This document shows positions 38,552 to 48,000 of a stretch of DNA of 64,000 nt, in pieces. The position numbers and the translations under genes are program-made. The notes under the pieces are model-generated. The model did not search any database. It was not told where the DNA came from and saw nothing but the letters and a program-made list of their open reading frames with translations. Positions within the stretch are counted from its first letter, which is position 1; each line of letters starts with the position of its first letter. This DNA comes from Bacteroidales bacterium (GTDB taxonomy: Bacteria; Bacteroidota; Bacteroidia; Bacteroidales; Lentimicrobiaceae), in the NCBI GenBank assembly GCA_016709025.1, contig JADJEQ010000003.1, positions 186,001 to 250,000 of the forward strand, written 5' to 3'.

Positions 38552-39976
38552 TTAAAAAGGTTCATTTACAGGGAGTAACCCCATGCTTTTGCCTTCAGCA
38601 ATCATAAATAGGTATGCTTCATCGAAATTATTACCCAGTTTGCCATCAAGAATTGCCTCACGGATGGCTGTTTTAATCAACCCGACTTCCTTTCCGGGAC
38701 TCAATCCAAAAGCCTCCATGATCAATTCGCCGGTAATGGGTGGCTGCCAGTTTCTAAGCTTGTCTTTTTCCTCAATTTCCCTCAGTTTCTGACGCACCAG
38801 GGAAAAATTTGCCAGGTACCGTTTTACTTTTTCGGGATTTTTTGAAGTAATATCTGCTTCACACAGGGTCATCAGGTCGTCAATATCGTCTCCGGCTTCA
38901 AATAGCAGACGCCTGATAGCAGAATCGGTTACTTCCTCTTCCGAAAGCACGATCGGCCTGAGATGCAGGAAAACAATTTTCTGAACATACTTCATCTTTT
39001 CGTTCAGCGGAAGCCTCAGTTGTCTGAATATCTGCGGAACCATGCGCGATCCTTTTACCTCGTGCCCATGAAACGTCCATCCCTGGTCAGGCAGAAACCG
39101 CCTGGTAGCTGGTTTGCCGATATCGTGCAGGATAGCAGCCCACCGGAGCCATAAATCGCTGGTATTCGGCGCAATACGATCGAGCACTTCCAACGTATGA
39201 TAGAAATTGTCCTTGTGCCCTTTCCCATCCTTTGTTTCGGCACCTTTCAGATCAAGAAACTGTGGGAAAATCAATTCGAGCAGTCCGGCTTCATCCAGCA
39301 ATTTAAAACCCACAGAAGGTTTTCCGGACAGTATAATCTTGTTGAGTTCTTCGCTGACCCGTTCACCTGAAACAATTTTAATTCTTTCACGGTTTCGCTG
39401 AATGGCCTCGAAAGTTTCCGGAAGTATGTCAAAACCAAGCTGGGTTGAAAACCTGATGGCCCTCATCATCCGCAAAGGATCGTCCGAAAAGGTAACATCA
39501 GGATTGAGTGGGGTACGAAGTATTTTTTCGTTTAGATCGTTAATTCCATTGAAGGGATCGACCAGGGTACCGTAATCATCTTCGTTGAGGCTGATTGCCA
39601 GTGCATTTACAGTAAAATCCCGCCGATTCTGATCATCTTCAAGGGTACCACCCATTACTTCAGGCTTTCTCGATTCGGGACGGTACGATTCTTTGCGGGC
39701 ACCGACAAATTCAAGCTGATAATCCCTGTAATGAACCATAGCCGTTCCGAAATTTTTAAAAACACTTACTTTGTGATGTCCGCTAAGCTTTGAAGCAAAA
39801 AGGCTTGCAACTTCCACACCATCACCCACCACCACAAAATCAATGTCTTTGGAGGCCCGGTGGAGGAAAATATCGCGCACATAACCTCCTACCACGTATA
39901 CCGGCAGGTTTAATTCTGCGGCCGCGGAAGCAATTTTCCGGAAGAGCGGGAGTTTAAGATGTGCATTCAGATCCAT
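38552..39976 (-). CDS. cca: CCA tRNA nucleotidyltransferase with HD domain
   Basis: Adds or repairs the 3' CCA end of tRNAs. From the ATG at 39976 the protein has 474 residues. The upstream in-frame ATG (40066) is rejected because the promoter box at 39999-40006 lies between them. The class II nucleotidyltransferase head shows VVGGYVRDIFLHR and the metal-binding pair DIDFVVVGDG, then RRDFTVNALAI and DDPLRMMRAIRFSTQLGF. The C-terminal HD domain has LHDIGKPATR. The HD portion suggests added 2',3'-cyclic phosphodiesterase/phosphatase activity. First gene of the leftward cca/pRiA4b-like/miaA operon. Confidence 0.95.
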   Translation of the reverse strand: MDLNAHLKLPLFRKIASAAAELNLPVYVVGGYVRDIFLHRASKDIDFVVVGDGVEVASLFASKLSGHHKVSVFKNFGTAMVHYRDYQLEFVGARKESYRPESRKPEVMGGTLEDDQNRRDFTVNALAISLNEDDYGTLVDPFNGINDLNEKILRTPLNPDVTFSDDPLRMMRAIRFSTQLGFDILPETFEAIQRNRERIKIVSGERVSEELNKIILSGKPSVGFKLLDEAGLLELIFPQFLDLKGAETKDGKGHKDNFYHTLEVLDRIAPNTSDLWLRWAAILHDIGKPATRRFLPDQGWTFHGHEVKGSRMVPQIFRQLRLPLNEKMKYVQKIVFLHLRPIVLSEEEVTDSAIRRLLFEAGDDIDDLMTLCEADITSKNPEKVKRYLANFSLVRQKLREIEEKDKLRNWQPPITGELIMEAFGLSPGKEVGLIKTAIREAILDGKLGNNFDEAYLFMIAEGKSMGLLPVNEPF

Positions 39977-39998
39977 AGAAACATCGGTTTCAACGGTG

Positions 39999-40006
39999 CA
40001 AAAATA
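39999..40006 (-). promoter_or_regulatory. -7 promoter element for cca (TATTTTTG)
   Basis: Minus-strand TATTTTTG is an exact TAnnTTTG match, giving a leader of only about 16 nt to the ATG at 39976. It sets the cca start. Confidence 0.7.
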
Positions 40007-40116
40007 CAAAACTAATCGGGAACATGCTGCCTGGTTACAAGGAAGGATGGCTGAAACTGCCGTCAACCGGCAACTATCACCGTGATAATGAATGAGAAAA
40101 ATATTTTTTCAAATCA

Positions 40117-40147
40117 TTTGGGAATGAAGTTTTGTTCCATATTTTTG
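40117..40147 (+). promoter_or_regulatory. Canonical Bacteroidota promoter: TTTG-N19-TATTTTTG
   Basis: -33 box TTTG at 40117-40120, a 19-bp spacer, and -7 box TATTTTTG at 40140-40147. This is the clearest full promoter in the window, serving the isocitrate dehydrogenase cluster. Confidence 0.8.
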
Positions 40148-40190
40148 ACACGCTGAACGGAAACAATTCAACAAATAAAAATAATCAGAA

Positions 40191-41390
40191 ATGGCAAAAA
40201 GAACTATTGTAACATTGCCCGGTGATGGCATTGGAAAAGTTGTACTGGATGAAACACTCCGCGTGCTGGAAGCAGCAGGTTTTGAAGCAGATTATGTGCA
40301 CGGCGACATCGGCTGGGAATTCTGGTGCAAGGAAGGCAATCCACTGCCCGACAGGACGATAGAACTGCTCAAAAAGCATAAAATTGCCCTTTTTGGTGCC
40401 ATAACTTCCAAACCGAAAGACAAAACTGCAGCGGAACTTGCTCCTGAGCTTCAGGGAAAAGGATTTACCTATTACAGCCCCATCGTAACCATGCGTCAGA
40501 TGTTCGACCTGGACATCTGTATGCGTCCATGCCAGACTCTCCCCGGAAATCCTTTGAACTTTATCCGACGCGGTAAAAATGACACCATTGAAGAACCGGT
40601 GATTGATGTGATGATTTTCCGTCAGAATACTGAAGGTTTGTACGGCGGCGTTGAGTGGACCAATCCGGGCGACCAGGTTTATGATGCCCTGATGACTCAC
40701 CCGAAATTCAAATCAAATTTCGCTTGGTGTCCGCGCCCTGAGCTTGCAGTTTCGACACGTATTTTTACAAAGAAATACACAAGCCGTATTGTGAAAGCAG
40801 CTTTTGAGTACGCAAAAAAACGCGGATTCGAAAAGATTACTGTTTGTGAAAAACCAAACGTAATCCGCGAAACCTCCGGCATGATGCTGAAGATAGCCCA
40901 GGAAATGAGTAAAAATGAATATCCCAACATCAGGGTTGAAGACGTGAACATTGATGCCATGACCATGTGGCTCACCAAAAATCCGGAAAACTACAATGTG
41001 ATTGTAGCCGGAAATATGTTTGGTGATATTGTTTCCGATGCATTTGCAGGATTGATCGGCGGACTTGGATTTGCAACCAGCGCACAGTTTAACCCCGAGT
41101 TAGGTATCGGTGTTTTCGAACCTACCCATGGATCAGCTCCCAAATATGCAAGTTATGAAACCAGCATCGTAAACCCGATCGCCATGATTCTTTCTGCTGT
41201 GATGATGCTTGAGCACCTCGACGAATGGGATATGGCCAACCGGATCAGAAAAGCCGTGAGTGAAGTCGTTGCCGAAGGCAAAGTCCGGGCGTACGATATG
41301 CTTAAGTTGAAAGGAACTCCCGAAGTGATTAACCAGGGTGCCGCATCAACACACCAGATGGCCGACGCCATTATTGCCAAACTGAAGTAA
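40191..41390 (+). CDS. Isocitrate/isopropylmalate-family dehydrogenase, probably NAD-dependent isocitrate dehydrogenase
   Basis: Oxidatively decarboxylates a 2-hydroxy acid next to a carboxylate-bearing carbon; isocitrate is the most likely substrate. The 399 residues include TLPGDGIGKVV at the start, MRQMFDLDICMRPCQTLPG and IFRQNTEGLYGGVEW. The metal-binding site shows VAGNMFGDIVSDAFAGLIGG, and the family FEPTHGSAPKYA loop supplies the nucleotide site. An aconitase-type enzyme lies two genes downstream, so the pair can turn citrate into 2-oxoglutarate. Isopropylmalate or homoisocitrate are alternatives that the context does not exclude, but no other leucine genes are near. It has the best promoter in the window. 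Confidence 0.85.
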   Translation: MAKRTIVTLPGDGIGKVVLDETLRVLEAAGFEADYVHGDIGWEFWCKEGNPLPDRTIELLKKHKIALFGAITSKPKDKTAAELAPELQGKGFTYYSPIVTMRQMFDLDICMRPCQTLPGNPLNFIRRGKNDTIEEPVIDVMIFRQNTEGLYGGVEWTNPGDQVYDALMTHPKFKSNFAWCPRPELAVSTRIFTKKYTSRIVKAAFEYAKKRGFEKITVCEKPNVIRETSGMMLKIAQEMSKNEYPNIRVEDVNIDAMTMWLTKNPENYNVIVAGNMFGDIVSDAFAGLIGGLGFATSAQFNPELGIGVFEPTHGSAPKYASYETSIVNPIAMILSAVMMLEHLDEWDMANRIRKAVSEVVAEGKVRAYDMLKLKGTPEVINQGAASTHQMADAIIAKLK

Positions 41391-41414
41391 TCTGATTTTT
41401 TACCGGATTAATTG

Positions 41415-41445
41415 CTCCCCTTTGTTTTTCCAAGGCAAAGGGGAG
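41415..41445 (+). terminator. Intercistronic hairpin
   Basis: CTCCCCTTTG / CAAAGGGGAG, 10-bp perfect stem with an 11-nt loop. No proper T-run follows, so it may attenuate or protect the 3' end of the dehydrogenase message rather than terminate fully. Confidence 0.5.
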
Positions 41446-41476
41446 TCTGTTAAATACTAATTAAAAAGAACTCAAC

Positions 41477-42049
41477 ATGACACCTGAAATTAAACCCGAA
41501 TTTATTAAACAGGCACAGGAATTATGGCCGGAGATTGAATGGATCAGTGATCCCGTGCTTCGTGAAACCACCACCAATACCTGGGCGTTGGCACTCCAGA
41601 AAAGTGTGCTCACACCTGAAGATTTAAACACGATTCCTTTTACCCTGCTTGCCGGTCCTGACCTGAAAGTTACGTTTATGGGTCACAAACGGGCAGTTGT
41701 GCACATTGCCAAAGACTGCGGTAACCAGATGAATCTGTTTTTCAAGACAGACCTGCCGGTTAATATGGATGTACTCATTGCCGGAGCCATTCTGGCCGAT
41801 GTAGGTAAACTGCTTGAATATGAAATGAAAGAAGGCAAATCGGTTCAGGGCAACTATGGTAAATACCTTCGCCACCCGTTCTCCGGTGTATCGCTGGCTG
41901 AAATGTGCGGTGTTCCTGCTGAAGTCTGCCATATCATTGCTACCCATGCCGGTGAAGGCAATATGGTGAAGCGCACCACTGAAGCTTACGTTGTGCATCA
42001 CGCTGATTTTATGACTTTTGAGCCTTTTCGTGAAAGACTGAAAATCTGA
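41477..42049 (+). CDS. HD-domain protein with altered metal site
   Basis: A 190-residue soluble protein of the HD phosphohydrolase superfamily, about the length of small HDIG proteins. Candidate metal ligands are His70 (MGHKRAVVHIA), His133 (RHPFSG), His152/His157 (CHIIATHAGEG) and Asp177 (VVHHADFM). The namesake HD pair is replaced by Ala-Asp: LADVGK at 106-111 instead of LHDIGK. The enzyme might bind one metal only or be inactive. Bacteroidota carry this gene next to isocitrate dehydrogenase and aconitase here, which suggests a nucleotide or citrate-cycle link. Substrate unknown. Confidence 0.8.
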   Translation: MTPEIKPEFIKQAQELWPEIEWISDPVLRETTTNTWALALQKSVLTPEDLNTIPFTLLAGPDLKVTFMGHKRAVVHIAKDCGNQMNLFFKTDLPVNMDVLIAGAILADVGKLLEYEMKEGKSVQGNYGKYLRHPFSGVSLAEMCGVPAEVCHIIATHAGEGNMVKRTTEAYVVHHADFMTFEPFRERLKI

Positions 42050-42082
42050 TTTTGAGCTGATCCGAAAAGTTAAAAACGAAGA

Positions 42083-42180
42083 TTAGACACCAGGACCCCA
42101 AGACACAAATTGACACAAAATATTGTAAATCAAGAAAATAGAATTGGTGAGTTTTAGTGCTTTAGAGGCTTGGTGGCAAA
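42083..42180 (+). repeat. Short low-complexity inverted word tract
   Basis: GACACCAGGACCCCAAGACAC is approximately mirrored by TTAGTGCTTTAGAGGCTTGG. It is the same class of imperfect word repeats seen at other gene ends, here within the dehydrogenase-aconitase cluster. Confidence 0.5.
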
Positions 42181-42232
42181 AAATTGGTTTTCGGATTTGA
42201 CTCAATATTCAAAACATTCAAAAAAAGAAATT

Positions 42233-44038
42233 ATGACAGTAATTGAAAAAATTCTAGCCAGCCATTCAAACCAGGCAACCGTAAATCCAGGTGATATCAT
42301 TGATGTTTTCATCGATTCGCGCGCTGCCCGTGACTTTGGCGGTGCCAATGTCGTTAAAAACCTGATAGACAACGGACTAACTATTGCAGATGCCGGTCAC
42401 ACAGTTTTCACCTTTGATTGCAATCCCGGCGGTTCCGATCAGAAATATGCTGCCAACCAGCACTATTGCAGGCTCTATGCAAGGCAGAACAATATCAAGA
42501 TTTACGATGTAGATTCAGGTATCGGTACCCATCTGGCCATTGATAAAGGATTGGCCTACCCGGGTTCAACCTTTGTTTCAACCGATTCACATGCCAACAT
42601 TATGGGTGCCATCGGGGCTTTCGGACAGGGCATGGGCGACCAGGACATCGCTGCAGCATGGGCAAAAGGCGCAGTCTGGTTCAAGGTACCCGAATCGGTA
42701 AAACTGAATCTGAATGGGAAACGGCCGGCCAATGTTACAGCAAAGGATGTTGTGCTCAACCTGCTTTCGATTTTCGGTGCCAACAAATTGTTGGGCTATA
42801 GCGTTGAAGTATATGGCGATGCCGTTGAAGACATGACCCTGGATGAACGCATTACTATTTCATCCATGGCCACGGAGATGGGAGCCATCATCGTACTTTT
42901 TACGCCAAACACAAAGATACTGGATGAACTGGAAAACATCACCGGTAAGCGTTTTGAGACTGTTGCCGCAGATGACAATGCTGTATATACCAGGGTTTTT
43001 GACATCGACATCAGCAAGTTTGTGCCGATGATTGCCAACCCCGGCCATCCGCACGACAATGCTTCTGTTGAATCGGTTTTGAAAACCAAAATTGATTCTG
43101 CTTTTATCGGCAGTTGCACCAATGGCCGGATCGAAGATCTCAGGGTAACTGCAAAAATTCTGCAGGGCCGTAAAGTTGCTCCGGGAGTGGTGCTGAAAGT
43201 GGTTCCTACTACCGACCAGATCTGGCAACAGGCACTGGATGAAGGATTGATCAAAATATTCAAGGATGCCGGTGCGCTGGTAAGCAACGCAGGTTGTGCA
43301 GGTTGTGCCGCCGGCCAGGTAGGCCAGAACGGTCCCGACGAAGTAACCATCAGTACCGGTAACAGGAATTTCTCAGGCAAACAGGGTAAAGGTTTTGTTT
43401 ACCTGGCAAGCCCTGCAACAGTTGCAGCATCAGCAGTAGCCGGTTACATCACCACTCCGGACGAAATCCCGGCAGAACCTGCTGTTTTCACTGCAAAAGC
43501 AGGGGTAACTGCTACCGAAGTCAAGGCTAAAGCAGCACCAGTTGATGTAAAAACTACCGTTGAAGGCCGTGTTTGGGTGATCCGTCAGGATGATATAGAT
43601 ACCGATATGATCTTCCACAACCGCTACCTGGCAATCACCGATATCAAAGAGATGGGTCAATATACCTTCGATAACCTGAAGGGATATGAGGATTTCGCGA
43701 AAAAAGCCCATCCCGGTGACATCGTGGTAACTACCAAGAATTTTGGCGCCGGCAGCTCAAGGCAACAAGCTGTAGATTGCTTCAAAGCCCTGGGTGTTCA
43801 GTGCATTATAGCCGAATCCTATGGCGCAATTTATGAGCGGAATGCCATCAACGCGGCTTTACCAATCATGACTTATAAAGAAGGGATGCTTGAAGAAATG
43901 CAGCTGGAAACCGGCGATGTGATCACCGTTGATTTTATAACCGGAGCCTTGACAAACCAAACCAAAGGCAAATCAACCACCATCAATAAATTCTACGACG
44001 CACAATTGCAGGTTTATAAGAATGGCGGATTGCTTTAA
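42233..44038 (+). CDS. Aconitase/isopropylmalate-dehydratase family protein (large and small domains fused)
   Basis: A 601-residue [4Fe-4S] hydro-lyase from the ATG at 42233 (MTVIEKILASHSN). The ATG at 42170 would add 21 residues of repeat-derived sequence. It combines a LeuC-like domain (about 1-420) and a LeuD-like swivel domain (about 445-601). Cluster ligands are Cys in IGSCTNGR and the CAGC pair of NAGCAGCAAGQ. FVSTDSHANIMGA and the swivel motif FGAGSSRQQA bind substrate. The fused, short form resembles the Aquifex-type aconitase. The adjacent dehydrogenase argues for citrate-isocitrate isomerisation; isopropylmalate is a less likely alternative. Followed by a strong terminator. Confidence 0.88.
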   Translation: MTVIEKILASHSNQATVNPGDIIDVFIDSRAARDFGGANVVKNLIDNGLTIADAGHTVFTFDCNPGGSDQKYAANQHYCRLYARQNNIKIYDVDSGIGTHLAIDKGLAYPGSTFVSTDSHANIMGAIGAFGQGMGDQDIAAAWAKGAVWFKVPESVKLNLNGKRPANVTAKDVVLNLLSIFGANKLLGYSVEVYGDAVEDMTLDERITISSMATEMGAIIVLFTPNTKILDELENITGKRFETVAADDNAVYTRVFDIDISKFVPMIANPGHPHDNASVESVLKTKIDSAFIGSCTNGRIEDLRVTAKILQGRKVAPGVVLKVVPTTDQIWQQALDEGLIKIFKDAGALVSNAGCAGCAAGQVGQNGPDEVTISTGNRNFSGKQGKGFVYLASPATVAASAVAGYITTPDEIPAEPAVFTAKAGVTATEVKAKAAPVDVKTTVEGRVWVIRQDDIDTDMIFHNRYLAITDIKEMGQYTFDNLKGYEDFAKKAHPGDIVVTTKNFGAGSSRQQAVDCFKALGVQCIIAESYGAIYERNAINAALPIMTYKEGMLEEMQLETGDVITVDFITGALTNQTKGKSTTINKFYDAQLQVYKNGGLL

Positions 44039-44058
44039 ACAAGCTGATATTCAGACAG

Positions 44059-44088
44059 AAAGCCGGTTCTTTGGGACCGGCTTTTTTT
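44059..44088 (+). terminator. Intrinsic terminator after the aconitase gene
   Basis: AAAGCCGGTTC pairs with GGACCGGCTTT (one G-T wobble) across a short TTTG loop, then TTTTTTT. It lies 21 bp after the stop codon. Confidence 0.92.
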
Positions 44089-44246
44089 AGAATTCGCCTC
44101 TGGTAAAAACTAGGTAAATGAACCAATGAATGACCAATTGGATGAAATGAGAAACTAATACGAATAAATTAAGGTTGAATGCTAACCTCCCTTAACCTAC
44201 TGATCAAATTTATTGCGAATAACAAGATTTGCATTTTAAAACTGTA

Positions 44247-44916
44247 ATGAAACCCTGAAACTCTCGATACATACACCCACCTCTTTTTCGATATGGATGG
44301 TACCCTGATTGACTCCAAACCAGGGATTTTCAATTCAGTTTATTATACCCTGGAAAAGCTGGGGATACCCAAAAACGACTGGCCCGCCGACCTCAACCCC
44401 TTTATAGGCCCTCCCCTGCGCATGTCATTCAAAACATTGTTTGGATTTGATGAAGCCATGGCAGAGCTAGCAACGGCTACTTACCGCGAATACTATAGTA
44501 AAAAGGGACTTTATGAATTTACCATTTATGACGGCATTCCGGAAGCTCTACAACAATTATCAGAAGCTGGATTAAAACTAAGCCTTGTTACTTCGAAAGC
44601 AGAAATTTATGCATTAAAAATCACTGAAAAAGCAGGATTTTCAAAATTTCTGGAAACGGTTTCCGGATGTGAAATCAATGGACAGAGAAGCGAAAAAGCA
44701 GAACTGATCACCTGGACGCTGAACAAGCTGGGACTTGCGCCTTCCTCAAAGATTCTGATGGTTGGCGACCGGAACTTTGATATTTCAGGTGCCCGGATGG
44801 CGGGAATTTCATCTGCTGGCGTACTTTATGGTTATGGAAGTTTTGAAGAACTGACCTCCGAAAGTCCAGGTATGTTGCTGACTTCCCCCCGCGATTTAAT
44901 TTCGATTTTGAAATGA
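44247..44916 (+). CDS. HAD-superfamily phosphatase (phosphoglycolate phosphatase-like), N terminus unresolved
   Basis: A HAD hydrolase of about 220 residues. The first in-frame ATG (44293) starts inside motif I: the codons just before it encode LFFD, so a protein beginning there would lack the nucleophile Asp of FDMDGTLID. The frame stays open upstream but has no usable start codon. An ATG at 44247 in another frame joins it if one C of the CCC run at 44253-44255 is removed, giving MKPETLDTYTHLFFDMDGT. Motif II is VTSKAE, motif III the Lys of RSEKAEL and motif IV VGDRNFDISGA. A metabolite-repair phosphatase is the likely role. Substrate not determinable. Confidence 0.82.
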
Positions 44917-45091
44917 CTATTTGCAAACCTGACAATTAATAACAAAGCCAGCATTGACCTATGGCCGAAATTGAGTTAAATTATGACTGGTTCATTTAAA
45001 TTGTTAATCGCCTTCCCATAAATTCAGATATACACAGCTACAAACATATACTTCAAAACAATTATAATTTTTCACAAAAACCTTTGCAACA

Positions 45092-48000
45092 ATGAAAAGA
45101 ACTCTTACCCTGATGCTTGCAATCATCACTGTGGTAGCCATGGCCAACCCGGTTGATAAGAAAGTAGCTGAGCGTGTGGCAATCAACCATTATGCTTTTT
45201 ACGCTCCGTCATCCATTCATGATTTCACTTTAGACGGCTCTTTTACAACTATCTACGAAGGGTTATCCACTTATTACACTTTCACTTTTACCTCTGGCGG
45301 TTTTGTAATGATTGCGGCTGACGATGCTTCAATTCCCGTTCTGGGCTTCTCTTACGAAGCTGAGGCTACGACTGATTTTATAAATCCGGAAGCAAAGGCG
45401 TGGCTTGATAATTACAACCGGCAGATGGTTGAAATATCAAATTCAAAACTGAGCAATACCGAAACCCGGCCACAATGGGATAAGATATTGAACAGTCAAA
45501 TGGAACGTGAGATACTCGATGTGAATCCCCTGCTCACCACCACATGGGATCAGGGGTGTTATTACAATGCTCTTTGTCCGGTTGAAACCGGAGCAGGCGG
45601 CGGGTCGTGCAACCATGCCTGGACCGGATGTGTGGCCACCACCATGGCACAACTAATGAAATATCACGCCTTCCCTTCTACCGGTATCGGTTACCATTCC
45701 TATACGCATGAAACCTACGGGCTTCAATCGGCCAATTTCAGCGGTACAACTTACAATTTCGCTGCAATGCCAAACAATGTCACCTCTAACAATGCATCGG
45801 TGGCGACGTTAATGTACCATGCAGGCGTATCGGTTAATATGCAGTATGCAGCCGATGGTTCGGGCGCATTCAGCGAAGATGTTTCTTTTGCCCTGGTCAA
45901 CTTTTTCAATTATGCCCCTTCCGCCACATTAAAAAGCAAGACCGATTACCCGGTAATGGCCGACTGGTGGGCTTTACTCCGCAACGACCTGGATGCAGGT
46001 CTCCCGGTTTATTACGCCGGTTCGAGCACAGCCAGTGGTGGTCATGCCTGGGTTTGTGATGGTTACAGACTGAGTGACAATAAATTCCATTTTAACTGGG
46101 GTTGGTCTGGCTCATACAATGGATATTTTGCCATCGGAGCATTGAATCCGGGTGGAAATAACTTTAATGATGACAACCGGATCATAACCGGTATTACCCC
46201 TGGCAATAACCCGGCCACCTGGTTGATTCAGAATACCGGTTTCACTGCGGCCTCGAGAGGGATCGGATATGTGCACGCGGCTTCATCAACCGTAACCTGG
46301 GCAACAGCATACGACGGTTCCGGCACCAGCGCTACCATCAATGAATTTACCCGTACCATAAACGGTGGAGAAACATGGACTACCGGTCAGGTGCTTGGAG
46401 GAACAACTTACGGACTAGGCAATATTTGTGCTCTGAACGAAAATATAGCATATGTAGCGGTATATAATGGCGTTGGCAATCAGGACAATACCTGCGGGGT
46501 TTACAAAACAATCAACGGCGGTCAAAGCTGGAGCCATCTTACCGGTGCGCTTCAGGGCTCCACATCTTTTGCAAACAATGTGTATTTCTGGAATGAACAG
46601 GAGGGTATGTGCCATGGCGACGTGAAAGACGGATATTTTGAAATCTATACTACTGTTAATGGTGGAACCACCTGGCAACGTGTTCCCCAGGCGAATATTA
46701 CCGGAGGCACCCCGGTTACCGGAGAAGGTGGATGGACTTCTGTGATTGAAGCAACCGGAGATAATTCCATTATGTTTGGAACCAACAAAGGCAAAGTCTA
46801 TATTTCCGACGACCGCGGCTTCCACTGGAGGGTAACCAGCACAGGCATTACCCCTGCAACCAACGGAGGCATAAACCTGATTGCGTTTACCGATCCGGAT
46901 AATGGTATCGTTGCCCAGACTCAGGGCACTGTTGCCATCAAAAAAACCAGCAATGGCGGGGTAAGCTGGGAAACCCTCACACCCAACGGACCATTCCTTA
47001 TCAGTGATCTGATGACTGTTCCGGGTTCGGCAAATACCTATGTGTCTTCCGGTGCTGCTGCAGGGGGAACCGGAGTTTCCTACAGTTTTGATGGCGGACT
47101 CAACTGGACATATTTCGGTGGAACTTCCAGCAAACAATTCCTGGCCGGTGATTTTTACGACAACACCAGCGGTTATGTCGGAGGATTTAATGAAAATCAA
47201 GACAATGGCGGGATGTTCAGAATGATTGGCGAACTCGGATCTGCTGCAGCAGGTGCCCAGATAGAAGTTACCCCTGTGGAATTCAATCTGACAGTAAATG
47301 CCGGTGAGATCGTTTCCAACCCTTTAAACATCGGAAACTATGGAGATGCTGCTCTCGAATGGACAATAGCGATAGATCCGGTTACTGCAACATGGCTGAG
47401 TGTTGCTCCGACATCAGGTTCAACACCGGTTGGTGAAGTATCACAACCAATGGTAAGTTTCGATGCATCCGGCCTTACAGCCGGTGACTACATTGCCATC
47501 ATCGTGGTCAGTAACAACAGTATCAACAATCCAACCGTTGATATTCCGGTTCACCTGACAGTTGAAAGTGTTGTTCTGCCTGCACCATTCAATCTTGTGG
47601 CCACACCGGTTGAAAACACCGTTAATCTTACATGGACTGCTCCGGGCGGAGGCATTGGAATTACCGAAGAACTTATATATGATGATAATGGAAATTTTAC
47701 CGGCGCATACAGCTATGTTGGCTATGCCATGTCAACCCACATGTCGCCGGCAGGCCCCTGCCAGGTATTAAAACTGAAATATTATACCACCCTTGATGGA
47801 GGCGATGGCAGTTTCAATGCTGAGGTTTATGCCTGGGATGATATCTCCGGAATGCCATCGAACGATCTGCTTTATGAAATCCCTGCAATTGCCATTGATG
47901 GTGATTGGCTGGAAGTTGATGTAACAGCTGCCAATCTCATGGTTGATGGTGACTTCCTTGTTGGCTTCGGATCAGTGAACGAGACTACTTTTGTGGGGTA

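Noticed and set aside
39977..40066. Longer cca start at 40066
   Set aside because: The best promoter box lies between it and the ATG at 39976, and the added residues do not match the family start.
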